Assembly: GCF_019168305.1 (NCBI RefSeq)
Contig: NZ_JAHTBI010000072.1
Coordinates: 1-64,000, forward strand
From: Pseudomonas aegrilactucae
GTDB lineage: Bacteria > Pseudomonadota > Gammaproteobacteria > Pseudomonadales > Pseudomonadaceae
Reading direction: 5' to 3'
Length of the DNA: 64,000 nt
Shown: positions 28,159 through 37,884 of the stretch, in pieces
How positions within the stretch are numbered: position 1 is the stretch's first letter
How the letters are laid out: every line of letters begins with the position of its first letter
The notes under the pieces: generated by a model
What the model was told of the DNA's origin: nothing
The model's input: the letters and a program-made list of their open reading frames with translations, nothing else
The model's database searches: none
Made by a program: the position numbers and the translations under genes

Positions 28159-29183
28159 GTGCATCACGTAGCCCCAAGGTGTCCGAACGCGTCGCGCCCA
28201 AAGCCGCCGAGCCGGCCCCGCAAAAACACAAAAAACGCCGTGATGACGATGACGGCCCGGATTTCAGCACCCTGCTGCACGCCTGGATCGAAAGCCACCG
28301 CTCCAGCCTGCTCGACAGCCTGCGTCGCCTGGGCAAGCAGCCGATCGGCAGTTTCTTCACCTGCCTGGTGATGGCGGTGGCACTGAGCCTGCCCATGGGG
28401 CTGTCGCTGCTGCTGAGCAACGTCGAGCGCCTGGGCGGTTCGTGGCAGCGCGCCGCGCAGATTTCGCTGTACCTCAAGCTCGATGCCAGCGCCCACGAGG
28501 GCGAAGCCCTGCGCACCCAGATCAAGGGCTTGCCGGGGGTGACCGAGGCCGACTATGTCAGCCGCGAACAGGCCCTGAACGAGTTCCAGCAACAGTCCGG
28601 GCTGGGCGATGCCCTGCGCGAATTGCCGGAGAACCCGCTGCCAGGGGTGATCGTGGTGACCCCGGCCGAAGTCGACAAGCCGGCGCTGGAGGCCCTGCGC
28701 CAGCGCCTGGCCGAGTTGCCCAAGGTCGAGCTGGCCCAGCTGGACCTGGTGTGGGTCGAGCGCCTGGCGGCGATCCTCAAGCTGGGTGACCGTTTCGTGT
28801 TCGGCCTGACGGTACTGCTGGTGTCGGCGCTGCTGTTGGTAATTGGTAACACAATTCGCCTGCACATCGAGAACCGCCGCACCGAGATCGAGGTGATCAA
28901 GCTGGTGGGCGGCACCGACAGCTATGTGCGCCGGCCTTTCCTGTACATGGGCGCGCTGTATGGCCTGGGGGCCGGTGTTCTATCCTGGGGCGTGCTGGCG
29001 TTCGGCCTGAACTGGCTGAATGACGCGGTTATCGGGGTGTCCGGCCTGTACGGCAGTGATTTCGCGCTGGCCGGGGTTCCGTCAGCCGATGGCCTATCGC
29101 TCTTGCTTGGTGCAGTGTTGTTAGGGTATATCGGTGCTTGGATTGCGGTCGCTCGGCATTTGCGTGAGCTTGCACCGCGATAA
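28155..29183 (+). CDS. ftsX: Cell division protein FtsX
   Basis: Membrane subunit of FtsEX. The 342 residues include a charged N-terminal extension ([10 protein letters not shown], about residues 22-32), a first membrane helix near 70-90, a periplasmic domain (about 95-215) that would contact the hydrolase activator, and three further helices to the C-terminus. The ATG overlaps the stop of ftsE. The charged N-tail is longer than in E. coli. Confidence 0.95.
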   Translation: MSASRSPKVSERVAPKAAEPAPQKHKKRRDDDDGPDFSTLLHAWIESHRSSLLDSLRRLGKQPIGSFFTCLVMAVALSLPMGLSLLLSNVERLGGSWQRAAQISLYLKLDASAHEGEALRTQIKGLPGVTEADYVSREQALNEFQQQSGLGDALRELPENPLPGVIVVTPAEVDKPALEALRQRLAELPKVELAQLDLVWVERLAAILKLGDRFVFGLTVLLVSALLLVIGNTIRLHIENRRTEIEVIKLVGGTDSYVRRPFLYMGALYGLGAGVLSWGVLAFGLNWLNDAVIGVSGLYGSDFALAGVPSADGLSLLLGAVLLGYIGAWIAVARHLRELAPR

Positions 29184-29192
29184 GAGTCTTTT

Positions 29193-29268
29193 TGCCACCA
29201 CCTGGCTTTATCGTTTCAGGGAACTTGTTTCGGGGTTCCCGGTCAATGGTGGCAGTGCCTGATGGCAC
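29193..29268 (+). promoter_or_regulatory. rpoH upstream region: candidate sigma-E (AlgU) promoter and RNA stems
   Basis: GAACTT (29221-29226) followed after 16 bp by TCAAT (29243-29247) resembles the sigma-E/AlgU consensus (GAACTT, 16-17 bp, TCTGA); the -35 is perfect, the -10 partial. AlgU control of rpoH is established in P. aeruginosa. The same stretch can fold as GGGAAC/GTTCCC (29219-29240) within an outer stem TGCCACCA/TGGTGGCA (29193-29254), and a separate hairpin GTGCC/GGCAC lies at 29255-29268, before the ribosome site. Confidence 0.55.
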
Positions 29269-29296
29269 AAGTTCAGTGAGTCGGAGGTTTTTTCGT

Positions 29297-30151
29297 ATGA
29301 CCACTTCGTTGCAACCTGCGTATGCCTTGGTCCCGGGTGCGAACCTGGAGGCTTATGTTCATACGGTGAACAGCATTCCACTGCTGACACCCGAGCAGGA
29401 GCGTGAACTGGCCGAGAGTCTCTATTATGAGCAGGATCTGGGGGCGGCTCGGCAGATGGTGCTCGCCCACCTGCGGTTTGTCGTACATATCGCACGTAGC
29501 TATTCGGGCTACGGGCTGGCCCAGGCCGACCTGATCCAGGAAGGCAACGTCGGGCTGATGAAAGCGGTCAAGCGCTTCAACCCCGAGATGGGTGTGCGCC
29601 TGGTGTCCTTTGCCGTGCACTGGATCAAGGCCGAGATTCACGAGTTCATCCTGCGCAACTGGCGCATCGTCAAGGTTGCGACCACCAAGGCGCAACGCAA
29701 GTTGTTCTTCAACCTGCGCAGCCAGAAGAAGCGTCTGGCCTGGCTGAACAACGATGAAGTGCACCGGGTGGCTGAAAGCCTGGGTGTCGAGCCGCGTGAA
29801 GTACGCGAGATGGAAAGCCGCCTGACCGGTCAGGACATGGCGTTCGACCCGGCAGCCGAGGCGGACGACGACAGCGCGTTCCAGTCGCCGGCCAACTACC
29901 TCGAAGACCACCGTTACGACCCGGCGCGCCAGCTGGAGGATGCAGACTGGAGCGACAACTCCTCGAGCAACCTGCACGAGGCGCTGCAAGGCCTGGACGA
30001 TCGCAGTCGCGACATTCTGTACCAGCGCTGGCTGGCCGAAGAGAAGGCGACGTTGCACGACCTGGCAGCCAAGTACAGCGTGTCGGCGGAGCGTATCCGG
30101 CAGTTGGAGAAGAATGCCATGAACAAGGTGAAAGCCCTGATCGCGGCCTGA
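29297..30151 (+). CDS. rpoH: RNA polymerase sigma-32 factor RpoH
   Basis: Heat-shock sigma factor that directs transcription of chaperones and proteases. The 284 residues equal the pseudomonad RpoH length. Region 2 is seen in [20 protein letters not shown] (near 75), the RpoH box in [15 protein letters not shown] (near 133), and region 4.2 in [19 protein letters not shown] (near 252). ATG 29297 has GGAGG nine bases upstream; an earlier in-frame start exists but lacks these. It follows ftsX with 113 bases between and may be read both from the ftsYEX operon and its own promoter. Confidence 0.97.
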   Translation: MTTSLQPAYALVPGANLEAYVHTVNSIPLLTPEQERELAESLYYEQDLGAARQMVLAHLRFVVHIARSYSGYGLAQADLIQEGNVGLMKAVKRFNPEMGVRLVSFAVHWIKAEIHEFILRNWRIVKVATTKAQRKLFFNLRSQKKRLAWLNNDEVHRVAESLGVEPREVREMESRLTGQDMAFDPAAEADDDSAFQSPANYLEDHRYDPARQLEDADWSDNSSSNLHEALQGLDDRSRDILYQRWLAEEKATLHDLAAKYSVSAERIRQLEKNAMNKVKALIAA

Positions 30152-30169
30152 TCTTTTTATCGCCTGTAC

Positions 30170-30242
30170 TGGCCCCTTCGCTGGCGAGCCAGCTCCCACA
30201 GGATCACCGCAATCCTTGTGGGAGCTGGCCAGCGAAGGGGCC
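30170..30242. repeat. REP pair between rpoH and mtgA
   Basis: Inverted pair with left arm CCCCTTCGCTGGCGAGCCAG and right arm GGAGCTGGCCAGCGAAGGGG. The right arm lacks four bases of the usual core. Convergent gap. Confidence 0.88.
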
Positions 30243-30245
30243 AAC

Positions 30246-30273
30246 AAAAAACCCGACTCAGGTCGGGTTTTTT
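30246..30273. terminator. Bidirectional terminator between rpoH and mtgA
   Basis: Perfect 12-bp stem AAAAAACCCGAC/GTCGGGTTTTTT with a four-base loop. T-runs occur on both strands, so it ends both rpoH and mtgA transcripts. Confidence 0.93.
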
Positions 30274-30288
30274 AATGCCTGCGCCTTA

Positions 30289-31011
30289 TCAGTTGGTCCA
30301 CGGCGCCTTGCGCGTCTCATCCAGCTGCACCAGGTAGCCGCTACCGCCCAGTTGGCTCATCTGCTGGCGGATCCACCCCGCCCGTCGCGCCACATAACTG
30401 CTCGGCCGGCTCGCGCTCCAGTTGCGCGGGCTCGGCAGCACCGCGGCCAGCAGGCTGGCCTGCTGGCGAGTCAACTTGCTCGCATCGGTGCCAAAGTGAT
30501 GTCGCGCCGCTGCCTGGGCACCAAACACCCCGTCATCCCACTCGGCGCTGTTGAGGTACACCTCCAGGATCCGCTCCTTGGACCACAGCAGCTCGATCAA
30601 GGCGGTAAACCACGCTTCCAGCCCCTTGCGCAACCAGCTGCGGCCGGCCCACAGAAACTGGTTCTTGGCTACCTGCTGGCTCAGGGTACTGGCCCCGCGA
30701 ATGGACCCGCCGCGCTCGTTGTGCGCCAGCGCCGCCTGGATCGCCGTGAAGTCGAACCCCCAGTGCCCGGCAAATTTCTGGTCTTCACCGGCAATCACCG
30801 CCACCTTGAGCTCGTCGGATATCTCGTCCCATGGTCGCCAGTCGTGTTGCAGGTCGATGGGCTGGCCATTGAACCAGGACTCGACCTTGCGCTCGACCAT
30901 CAGCATGGTGCCTGGCGGTGGCACCCAGCGAAACAGCAGGACCAGCAACACGCTGGCGCCGGCAAACCAGAGCAGGGCGCGGGTGAGGCGGCGGATCAGG
31001 GATGACAGCAT
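30289..31011 (-). CDS. mtgA: Monofunctional biosynthetic peptidoglycan transglycosylase
   Basis: Polymerises lipid II into glycan strands in the periplasm. The 240 residues have one N-terminal membrane anchor (about 10-28) and a GT51 domain with the catalytic Glu in VIAGEDQKFAGHWG (near 75), RGASTLSQQVAKN (near 105) and the ERILEVYLN segment (near 146). There is no transpeptidase domain, as expected for MtgA. It is divergent from the DUF423 gene, where a perfect TATAAT on the minus strand (31045-31050) could be its -10. Confidence 0.95.
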   Translation of the reverse strand: MLSSLIRRLTRALLWFAGASVLLVLLFRWVPPPGTMLMVERKVESWFNGQPIDLQHDWRPWDEISDELKVAVIAGEDQKFAGHWGFDFTAIQAALAHNERGGSIRGASTLSQQVAKNQFLWAGRSWLRKGLEAWFTALIELLWSKERILEVYLNSAEWDDGVFGAQAAARHHFGTDASKLTRQQASLLAAVLPSPRNWSASRPSSYVARRAGWIRQQMSQLGGSGYLVQLDETRKAPWTN

Positions 31012-31020
31012 AGAGATGGC

Positions 31021-31050
31021 TTGGCCGAACCGAATGAGCGGGCCATTATA
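31021..31050. promoter_or_regulatory. Overlapping divergent promoters of mtgA and the DUF423 gene
   Basis: Forward: TTGGCC (31021-31026), 17-bp spacer, CATTAT (31044-31049). Reverse: TATAAT at 31045-31050, with a poor -35. The same bases would serve as -10 for both directions. Confidence 0.4.
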
Positions 31051-31080
31051 CAGACCCTGTGCCCCCTAGGAGTCTTCCGC

Positions 31081-31452
31081 ATGCTTCGCAGCTTCCTGTC
31101 GCTCGCCGCCGTTTTCGGTTTTACCGGGGTGGCCCTCGGCGCCTTCGCCGCCCATGGCCTCAAGGGGCGCCTGAGCAGCGAGTACCTGGCCATCTTCCAC
31201 ACTGGTGTGACCTACCAGCTGGTGCATGCGCTGGCCCTGCTCGCGGTGGCGGTGATCTCGGTGCACCTGCCGGGGCGGCTGGTGGCCTGGGCCGGTGGTC
31301 TGTTCTGCCTGGGGATCGTGCTGTTTTCCGGTAGCCTGTACCTGTTGACCCTGAGCGGCATCGGCAAGCTCGGCATCATCACCCCCTTTGGCGGCCTGGC
31401 GTTCCTCGGCGGCTGGCTGTGCCTGGGCCTTGCAGCCTGGCGACTGGGCTGA
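31081..31452 (+). CDS. DUF423 membrane protein (YgdD-like)
   Basis: A 123-residue protein with four predicted membrane helices and the DUF423 hallmarks GAFAAHGL (near 21) and HTGVTYQLVHALALL (near 40). Function is unknown; this family is widespread in proteobacteria. The ATG has AGGAG upstream. It is divergent from mtgA and precedes the thiS promoter. Confidence 0.88.
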   Translation: MLRSFLSLAAVFGFTGVALGAFAAHGLKGRLSSEYLAIFHTGVTYQLVHALALLAVAVISVHLPGRLVAWAGGLFCLGIVLFSGSLYLLTLSGIGKLGIITPFGGLAFLGGWLCLGLAAWRLG

Positions 31453-31491
31453 CCCGCGAGTCCAAATCGAGACGAATGGCGTTGCCCGGCC

Positions 31492-31521
31492 TTGGGTTCA
31501 GGCCCGGATAGGGGCTAGAAT
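31492..31521 (+). promoter_or_regulatory. Predicted sigma-70 promoter of thiS
   Basis: TTGGGT (31492-31497), 18-bp spacer, TAGAAT (31516-31521), 32 bases before the thiS start. No thiamine-pyrophosphate riboswitch motif is seen. Confidence 0.45.
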
Positions 31522-31553
31522 GCGGGCCCCTGAAAATAATGGCGGCCGTGCGC

Positions 31554-31754
31554 ATGCGCATTCAATTGAACGGTGAACCTTTCGAAGTGGCCGATGGCGA
31601 AACCGTCGCGGCCCTGCTGAGCCGGCTGGACCTTGCAGGTCGCCGGGTGGCAGTGGAGCTGAACCTTGGCATCGTGCTGCGCAGCCAGCACAACGCTACC
31701 GCCCTGCGCGAAGGCGACCAGGTCGAGGTCGTTCACGCCATTGGCGGCGGCTAG
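31554..31754 (+). CDS. thiS: Sulfur carrier protein ThiS
   Basis: A 66-residue ubiquitin-like carrier that brings sulfur as a C-terminal thiocarboxylate for thiazole synthesis. It ends with the required Gly-Gly (VVHAIGGG). I chose ATG 31554, which gives the usual length and start (MRIQLNGEPFEV). It is 48 bases upstream of thiG, with which it works. Confidence 0.95.
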   Translation: MRIQLNGEPFEVADGETVAALLSRLDLAGRRVAVELNLGIVLRSQHNATALREGDQVEVVHAIGGG

Positions 31755-31802
31755 GCCCACGCGATCCACCTGCAAGTCCCTCAACCTTCAAGAGGATTAC
31801 CG

Positions 31803-32597
31803 ATGAGCAACGTTCGTAGCGACAAGCCCTTCACGCTGGCCGGTCGTACCTTCCAGTCGCGCCTGCTGGTCGGTACTGGCAAGTACCGCGACATGGAAGA
31901 AACCCGCCTGGCCATCGAGGCCTCGGGTGCCGAGATCGTCACCGTCGCGGTGCGCCGTACCAACCTGGGCCAGAACCCGGGTGAGCCGAACCTGCTCGAC
32001 GTATTGCCGCCGGATCGCTACACCATCCTGCCGAACACCGCCGGGTGCTATGACGCCATCGAAGCCGTGCGCACCTGCCGCCTGGCGCGTGAGCTGCTCG
32101 ACGGGCACAACCTGGTCAAGCTTGAAGTGCTGGCCGACCAGAAGACCCTGTTCCCCAACGTGATCGAAACCCTCAAGGCCGCCGAAGTGCTGGTCAAGGA
32201 CGGCTTCGATGTGATGGTCTACACCAGCGATGACCCGATCATCGCGCGTCAACTGGCCGAAATCGGCTGCATCGCGGTCATGCCGCTGGCCGGCCTGATC
32301 GGTACCGGGCTGGGCATCTGCAACCCGTACAACCTGCGCATCATCCTCGAGGAATCGAAGGTGCCGGTGCTGGTCGATGCCGGTGTGGGTACCGCCTCCG
32401 ACGCTACCATCGCCATGGAAATGGGCTGTGAGGCGGTGCTGATGAACTCGGCCATCGCCCATGCCCAGCAGCCGGTGATGATGGCCGAGGCCATGAAGCA
32501 CGCCATCGTTGCCGGCCGTCTGGCCTACCTGGCCGGCCGCATGCCGAAAAAACTCTATGCCAGCGCCTCGTCGCCGCTGGATGGTCTGATCAAGTAA
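31803..32597 (+). CDS. thiG: Thiazole synthase ThiG
   Basis: Makes the thiamine thiazole from deoxyxylulose phosphate, dehydroglycine and ThiS thiocarboxylate. The 264 residues form a TIM barrel; visible features are [10 protein letters not shown] near 18, the Schiff-base Lys in LVKLEVLAD near 106 and the phosphate-binding [14 protein letters not shown] near 190. AGAGGA precedes the start. It is followed by trmB after nine bases. Confidence 0.97.
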   Translation: MSNVRSDKPFTLAGRTFQSRLLVGTGKYRDMEETRLAIEASGAEIVTVAVRRTNLGQNPGEPNLLDVLPPDRYTILPNTAGCYDAIEAVRTCRLARELLDGHNLVKLEVLADQKTLFPNVIETLKAAEVLVKDGFDVMVYTSDDPIIARQLAEIGCIAVMPLAGLIGTGLGICNPYNLRIILEESKVPVLVDAGVGTASDATIAMEMGCEAVLMNSAIAHAQQPVMMAEAMKHAIVAGRLAYLAGRMPKKLYASASSPLDGLIK

Positions 32598-32606
32598 GAG
32601 CCCCTG

Positions 32607-33329
32607 ATGACTGAATCGCAAGAATCGCCGATCACCGCCGAAGGCGAAGAACGCCAACACCGCCGCATCAAGAGTTTCGTGATGCGTGCCGGTCGCATGA
32701 CTGAAGGCCAGCAGCGTGGCCTGGACCAGGGCGCGCCGTTGTTCGTGCTGCCGCTGGCCGACAGCCCGGTGGACTACGACCAGGTATTTGGCCGCTCGGC
32801 GCCGCGTACCCTGGAAATCGGCTTCGGCATGGGCCATTCCCTGCTGGAAATGGCCGCTGCTGCGCCGGAGCAGGACTTCATCGGTGTGGAGGTGCACCGT
32901 CCGGGTGTGGGGGCGCTGCTCAATGGCGTGCTGACCCAGGGGCTGAAGAACCTGCGGGTGTATGACTGCGATGCCATCGAAGTGCTGAACACGTGCGTGG
33001 CCGACAACAGCCTCGATCGCCTGATGCTGTTCTTCCCGGACCCGTGGCACAAGAGCCGTCACCACAAGCGTCGCATCGTGCAGCCGGAGTTTGCCGAGCT
33101 GGTGCGCAGCAAGCTGAAGGTGGGCGGTGTGTTCCATATGGCGACCGACTGGGAACCGTATGCCGAGTACATGCTGGAAGTGATGAATGTCGCGCCGGGT
33201 TACAGGAACCTGGCTGAAGACGGCAAGTGCGTACCACGCCCTGCCGAGCGCCCGATCACCAAGTTCGAACGCCGTGGCGAGCGCTTGGGGCATGGGGTGT
33301 GGGATCTGAAGTTCGAGAAATTGGCTTAA
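32607..33329 (+). CDS. trmB: tRNA (guanine-N7-)-methyltransferase
   Basis: Methylates guanine 46 in the variable loop of tRNA. The 240 residues show the SAM site [15 protein letters not shown] near 72 and the catalytic segment [21 protein letters not shown] near 143-162 typical of TrmB. It ends the thiS-thiG-trmB set and converges on the DUF3392 gene across a REP pair. Confidence 0.96.
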   Translation: MTESQESPITAEGEERQHRRIKSFVMRAGRMTEGQQRGLDQGAPLFVLPLADSPVDYDQVFGRSAPRTLEIGFGMGHSLLEMAAAAPEQDFIGVEVHRPGVGALLNGVLTQGLKNLRVYDCDAIEVLNTCVADNSLDRLMLFFPDPWHKSRHHKRRIVQPEFAELVRSKLKVGGVFHMATDWEPYAEYMLEVMNVAPGYRNLAEDGKCVPRPAERPITKFERRGERLGHGVWDLKFEKLA

Positions 33330-33344
33330 GACCGCATAACGGCT

Positions 33345-33420
33345 ATTCGCTGGCAAGCCAGCTCCCACAGGGGATGTACGAACACCGCCAAACCCTGTGG
33401 GAGCTGGCTTGCCAGCGAAG
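33345..33420. repeat. REP pair between trmB and the DUF3392 gene
   Basis: Inverted arms TTCGCTGGCAAGCCAGCTCC and GGAGCTGGCTTGCCAGCGAA around a spacer of about 25 bases. The right arm ends four bases before the DUF3392 stop codon. Confidence 0.92.
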
Positions 33421-33423
33421 CTT

Positions 33424-33747
33424 TCAGCGGCGGTCAGCGACCACGCCGAGCAACACCAGCACCACCAGCAACACCGGCGCCAGCGCATAGTTGTTGAACT
33501 GGCTCAGCCCGCGCACCACCCACGGCGTCGCATAGATCAGCGCCGCGCCGCTGCCGATCAGCACCAGCAGGGCCATGAACGGCACGCGCAATGCACCTGC
33601 CAGCCCGCCCAGGCGCTGTTCGACCCAGCCCTTGATGTCGGTGCCGAACAGCACCAGCAAACAGCCTACAAGCGCCAGAGAGATTTCCGACAGGTTGCTG
33701 CGGCTCCAGCGGGAGACGGTCGAAAGCAGGTCGAGTACCAGGTCCAT
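33424..33747 (-). CDS. DUF3392 membrane protein
   Basis: A 107-residue protein with three hydrophobic segments (about 20-38, 53-72, 85-103), matching the DUF3392 family of unknown function. It is nine bases after hemW and the last gene of the leftward run that begins with yggS. Two Arg end the protein (VVADRR). Confidence 0.82.
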   Translation of the reverse strand: MDLVLDLLSTVSRWSRSNLSEISLALVGCLLVLFGTDIKGWVEQRLGGLAGALRVPFMALLVLIGSGAALIYATPWVVRGLSQFNNYALAPVLLVVLVLLGVVADRR

Positions 33748-33756
33748 TCGCTATCC

Positions 33757-34971
33757 TTAGGTCAAGAAATACTGCAGCAGGTCGTTGAGGAACAACTGGC
33801 CGCGCGGGGTCGCGACCAGTCGCGTCGGTTCGACCTGCAAAAGGCCCTTTTGTTCGGCTTCACGCCGCGCCGCCGCCAGTTGCTCCAGCGCCAGCCCGGT
33901 GCGCTGGGCAAACAGCTCGGCGTCCACCCCCTCGGTCAGGCGCAAGGCATTCATCAGGAACTCGAACGGTAGCTCGTCCACCGTCAGCAGCTTCTCGCCG
34001 GCAGTGAATGGCTTGGCCGGGTTCAGGTAGTCCTTGGGCAGGCGCGTCTTCCAGGTGCGCAGGATGCGCCCGTCCGGATGGCTGAGCTTGCCATGCGCGC
34101 CGGCACCGATGCCGATGAAGTCGCCAAAGCTCCAGTAGTTGAGGTTGTGCCGCGCCGCCCTGCCAGGCTGGGCATAGGCCGAGACCTCGTACTGGCGGTA
34201 GCCATGCGCGGCCATCAGTGCCTGCCCGGCCTCCTGGATATCCCACAGGATGTCGTCCTCGGGCAGCTCGGGCGGCTGGTTCCAGAACACCGTGTTGGGC
34301 TCCAGGGTCAGCTGGTACCACGACAGGTGCGTGGGGTTGAGCGCGATGGCCTGGCGCAGGTCGCCCAGCGCATCGTCCAGGGACTGGTCGGGCAGGCCGT
34401 GCATCAGGTCCAGGTTGAAGTTGTCGAACCCGGCCTCGCGCGCCATGGCGGCCGCACGCACGGCCTCGTCGCCGTTGTGGATGCGCCCCAGCGCCTGCAG
34501 TTTGGCCTGCTGGAAGCTCTGGATGCCGATCGACAGGCGGTTGATGCCCAGCTGGCGGTAGGCCTTGAACTTCTCCTGCTCGAATGTCCCGGGGTTGGCT
34601 TCCAGGGTGATCTCGATGTCGGGGGCGAACGGGATACGCTGCTCCACGCCCGCCAGCAGGCGGCCCAGCGCATCGGCGCTGAACAGGCTCGGGGTACCGC
34701 CACCGAAGAAGATCGAGCTGATCGGGCGCCCGTACACCGTGCCCAGCACCTGGTCGAGGTCGGCGAGCAGGGCGTCGACGTAGGCGGCTTCCGGCAGCTC
34801 GGGGGTGGCGGCGTGGGAGTTGAAGTCGCAGTACGGGCATTTGCGCACGCACCACGGGATATGGATGTACAGCGCCAGCGGCGGCAACTGTGGCAGCGCC
34901 GCCCGCGGTGCATGGGAAGTAAAGCCAGCCTCGCCCAGGTGCAGTGGCTGTGCCGGCGTGTGATCGGTCAT
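33757..34971 (-). CDS. hemW: HemW-like radical SAM heme chaperone
   Basis: A radical-SAM protein of 404 residues of the coproporphyrinogen-III-oxidase-like group, now regarded as the heme chaperone HemW. The cluster motif CVRKCPYC near residue 44 fits CxxxCxxC of HemW. GGGTPSLF near 95 and [10 protein letters not shown] near 195 are also typical. The start at ATG 34971 overlaps the rdgB stop (ATGA). An upstream extension of the frame overlies rdgB and is not real. Confidence 0.94.
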   Translation of the reverse strand: MTDHTPAQPLHLGEAGFTSHAPRAALPQLPPLALYIHIPWCVRKCPYCDFNSHAATPELPEAAYVDALLADLDQVLGTVYGRPISSIFFGGGTPSLFSADALGRLLAGVEQRIPFAPDIEITLEANPGTFEQEKFKAYRQLGINRLSIGIQSFQQAKLQALGRIHNGDEAVRAAAMAREAGFDNFNLDLMHGLPDQSLDDALGDLRQAIALNPTHLSWYQLTLEPNTVFWNQPPELPEDDILWDIQEAGQALMAAHGYRQYEVSAYAQPGRAARHNLNYWSFGDFIGIGAGAHGKLSHPDGRILRTWKTRLPKDYLNPAKPFTAGEKLLTVDELPFEFLMNALRLTEGVDAELFAQRTGLALEQLAAARREAEQKGLLQVEPTRLVATPRGQLFLNDLLQYFLT

Positions 34972-35564
34972 TGCAGGCCCAGACGCTGACGCAGCAGGCT
35001 CATGGCGCGGGCACGGTGGCTGATCAGGTTCTTCTCGGCCGGGGCCAGCTCGGCACTCGAGCAGTCGCGCTCCGGCACCCAGAACAGCGGGTCGTAGCCA
35101 AAGCCGTGGGCACCGCTGGCCTGGTGCAGGATACGCCCGTGCCACAGGCCTTCGCACAGGATCGGCAGCGGGTCGTCGGCATGGCGCACCAGCGCCAGTA
35201 CGCACACGAACTGCGCGCCGCGCTGGGCATCCGGCACGTCCTTCAAGACGTCCAGCAACTTGGCGTTGTTGGCCGCGTCGCCCTGGCCGTCGGCATAGCG
35301 CGCCGAATAGATGCCCGGCGCGCCACCGAGAGCGTCCACCGCCAGGCCCGAGTCGTCGGCCAGTGCCGGCAGCCCCGAGATGCGGGCGGCGTTGCGCGCC
35401 TTGAGGATGGCGTTTTCGACGAACGACAGGCCGGTCTCTTCCGGCTCCACGCTGCTGAATTCGCCAATCGAACGCAGCTGCACGGTGTCACCGAGCATGG
35501 CCTGCAGTTCCTTGAGTTTGCCAGCGTTGTGGCTGGCCAGTACGAGTTGCTGGATGTTCATCAT
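34968..35564 (-). CDS. rdgB: dITP/XTP pyrophosphatase (RdgB/HAM1 family)
   Basis: Hydrolyses deaminated purine triphosphates so that they are not incorporated into DNA. The 198 residues begin with the substrate loop [12 protein letters not shown] and contain [20 protein letters not shown] near 70 and [13 protein letters not shown] near 150. It overlaps the genes on both sides by a few bases. Confidence 0.96.
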   Translation of the reverse strand: MMNIQQLVLASHNAGKLKELQAMLGDTVQLRSIGEFSSVEPEETGLSFVENAILKARNAARISGLPALADDSGLAVDALGGAPGIYSARYADGQGDAANNAKLLDVLKDVPDAQRGAQFVCVLALVRHADDPLPILCEGLWHGRILHQASGAHGFGYDPLFWVPERDCSSAELAPAEKNLISHRARAMSLLRQRLGLQ

Positions 35565-35995
35565 TGGCCTGGGAAAAGCTCTTGGTTGAAGCTGATGGTT
35601 TCGGTCTTGCCGTCAACCCCTACGGTAAGGGTGAACGTGCGGGTTTCCTGCTGCGGCACCGGGAACTGGGCGATGTAGTAGACCGCGCCGGGTTCGTTGA
35701 TCTGCTTGAAGGTGAGCGGCACCGAGTGGCTGGTCAGGTCCTTGACGGTACCGCTGACCTGGGTGACCACCGGCTTGCCGCCCTTGATCACCGACACGTT
35801 GATCACCCCCTGGTTCTTGCTGCGCACCAGTTGCGCTGCCTTGGCCACGTCCGGCTGCAGGAAGGTGGAGATGAAGGTGCTGTAGTGCACCGTGGTGTCA
35901 CCGAAGACTTCCTTGCGCTCGCCCTTGATGGCGTCTGCTGCGATGGCCGTCGCGCTCAGGCAGGCGACCAGTAAAAAACTCAACAAGCGACCCAT
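35561..35995 (-). CDS. DUF4426 exported protein
   Basis: A 144-residue protein with a clear signal peptide ([20 protein letters not shown], cleavage near 20) followed by a beta-rich domain of the DUF4426 family. Function unknown. The position between metW and rdgB is conserved in pseudomonads. No lipobox. Confidence 0.85.
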   Translation of the reverse strand: MGRLLSFLLVACLSATAIAADAIKGERKEVFGDTTVHYSTFISTFLQPDVAKAAQLVRSKNQGVINVSVIKGGKPVVTQVSGTVKDLTSHSVPLTFKQINEPGAVYYIAQFPVPQQETRTFTLTVGVDGKTETISFNQELFPGQ

Positions 35996-36019
35996 GATCT
36001 GTCTGCTCCAGTGGGTGGG

Positions 36020-36640
36020 TTAAACCGCGACCTTGTGTTCCTGCAGGCCCGGGCTGTTGACACGGTAAATGCCGATCTCCCCTAGAAGATTAGGCCATAG
36101 CTTGCTCGCCCACCCATGCCGGTGCATATGGTCGACCGCCAGACGGTCGAGCACCTGGGCCCGGCGTTCGCTGCACAGTGCCTCGAAATCCTCGAAGGTG
36201 CAGAAGTGGATGTTCGGCGTGTTGTACCAGGTATACGGCATGAAGTCCGAGACCGGCATGCGACCCTTGGTGGCCAGGTACCAGCGGCAACGCCAGTGGC
36301 CGAAGTTGGGGAAGGTGATGATGCATTGGCGGCCCACGCGCAGCATTTCGTCGAGGATCCGGTCGGGGTACTCCACGGCCTGCAGGGCCTGGGTCATGAC
36401 CACCACGTCGAAACTGTTGCTGGCGAAGTTGCCCAGGCCCTTGTCCAGGTCCTGTTCGATGACGTTGACGCCCTTGGCCACGCACTGGGCGATGTTGTCG
36501 GGGTCGATTTCCAGGCCGTAGCCCGCCACCTGCTTGGTGTCGCGCAGCGAAGCCAGCAGCTCGCCAGTACCACAACCGAGGTCGAGTACCCGGCTACCGG
36601 CGGGGATCCAGTCTTGGATGATTTCCAGGTCGGCTCTCAT
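36020..36640 (-). CDS. metW: Methionine biosynthesis protein MetW
   Basis: A 206-residue methyltransferase-like protein with a SAM-type glycine motif VLDLGCGTGELLASL near 20. In pseudomonads metW is needed with metX for the acylation of homoserine. It is seven bases downstream of metX, so the two are co-transcribed. Confidence 0.95.
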   Translation of the reverse strand: MRADLEIIQDWIPAGSRVLDLGCGTGELLASLRDTKQVAGYGLEIDPDNIAQCVAKGVNVIEQDLDKGLGNFASNSFDVVVMTQALQAVEYPDRILDEMLRVGRQCIITFPNFGHWRCRWYLATKGRMPVSDFMPYTWYNTPNIHFCTFEDFEALCSERRAQVLDRLAVDHMHRHGWASKLWPNLLGEIGIYRVNSPGLQEHKVAV

Positions 36641-36647
36641 GGGGTCC

Positions 36648-37787
36648 TCAGCAGACGATGCGGTTCATGTAGTTCGTGAATCCCGTGATATAGCGCGGGG
36701 TCGGGATCAGGAAGGCATCGTGGCCATAGGGCGAGTCGATATCCAGGTAGCACACGTTCTTGCGCGCGGCGATCAGTGCATCGACGATCTCGCGCGAGCG
36801 CGCCGGCGAAAAACGCCAGTCGGTGGTGAACGACATCACGCAGTACTGCGCGGTGACGTGGGCCAGGGTCGCGGCCAGGTCACCGCCATGGGCGGCGGCC
36901 GGGTCGAAGTAGTCCAGGGCCTTGGTCATCAGCAGGTAGGTGTTGGCGTCGAAACGCCCGGAAAACTCCTCACCCTGATAGCGCAGGTAGCTTTCGACCT
37001 GGAACTCGACGCTGTGGAAGTCGTAGTTGAGCTGGTCGCTCTTGAGTTCACGGCCGAATTTCTCGCCCATCGAGTCATCCGACAGGTAGGTGATGTGCCC
37101 GACCATGCGCGCCAGCATCAGGCCGCGCTTGGGGATCACGCCTTCAGCCTGGAACGAGCCGCCGTGGAAGTCCGGGTCGGTGAGGATGGCCTGGCGCGCC
37201 ACCTCGTTGAACGCGATGTTCTGTGCCGACAGCTTGGGTGCCGAGGCGATGTCCAGGCAATAGCGCACGCGATCGGGGTAGGTGATGGTCCATTGCAACG
37301 CCTGCATGCCGCCCAGGCTGCCGCCGACCACGGCCGCCCACTGGGCAATGCCCAGGCGGTCGGCCAGGCGGGCCTGGCTGTGCACCCAGTCTTCCACGGT
37401 CAGTACCGGGAAGTCGGCGCCGTAGGGCTGGCCGGTGAGCGGGTTGATACTGCTGGGGCCGGTGCTGCCGTTGCAGCCGCCGAGATTGTTCAGGCTGACC
37501 ACGAAGAAGCGGTTGGTGTCGATCGGCTTGCCCGGGCCGATGCAGCTGTCCCACCAGCCCGGCTTGCGGTCGTCGGCGCTGTGGTAGCCGGCGGCGTGAT
37601 GGTGCCCCGACAGCGCATGGCAGATCAGCACGGCGTTGCTGGCCGTGGCGTTGAGGGTGCCGTAGGTTTCGTAGATCAGCGCGTAGGAGGCCAGTGAGCG
37701 ACCACAGGCCAGTGCCAGGGGCTCATCGAACTGCGCCAGTTGCGGAATTACCAGACCGACCGAATCTTCGGGAAAGACAGTGGACAT
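36648..37787 (-). CDS. metX: Homoserine O-acyltransferase MetX (with MetW, likely succinyl transferase)
   Basis: Acylates homoserine in the first committed step of methionine synthesis. At 379 residues it is an alpha/beta hydrolase-fold enzyme with the nucleophile elbow [12 protein letters not shown] near 155, the Asp of the C-terminal lobe near 313 and the His in GHDAFL near 355. Pairing with metW points to succinyl-CoA as donor in this group, though specificity cannot be read directly. It is 97 bases downstream of yggT. Confidence 0.95.
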   Translation of the reverse strand: MSTVFPEDSVGLVIPQLAQFDEPLALACGRSLASYALIYETYGTLNATASNAVLICHALSGHHHAAGYHSADDRKPGWWDSCIGPGKPIDTNRFFVVSLNNLGGCNGSTGPSSINPLTGQPYGADFPVLTVEDWVHSQARLADRLGIAQWAAVVGGSLGGMQALQWTITYPDRVRYCLDIASAPKLSAQNIAFNEVARQAILTDPDFHGGSFQAEGVIPKRGLMLARMVGHITYLSDDSMGEKFGRELKSDQLNYDFHSVEFQVESYLRYQGEEFSGRFDANTYLLMTKALDYFDPAAAHGGDLAATLAHVTAQYCVMSFTTDWRFSPARSREIVDALIAARKNVCYLDIDSPYGHDAFLIPTPRYITGFTNYMNRIVC

Positions 37788-37884
37788 CGACCCTGCTCAC
37801 GCTTGAATGAGGCGTAAGTCTAAAGACCGCCACCCCCAGCGGCAAGCCACATGGCGCGGCTTGAGGTTGGGGGCGCGGTGGTGC

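Noticed and set aside
31453-31553. TPP riboswitch before thiS
   Set aside because: The conserved CUGAGA and related motifs are absent; only a promoter-like pair is seen.
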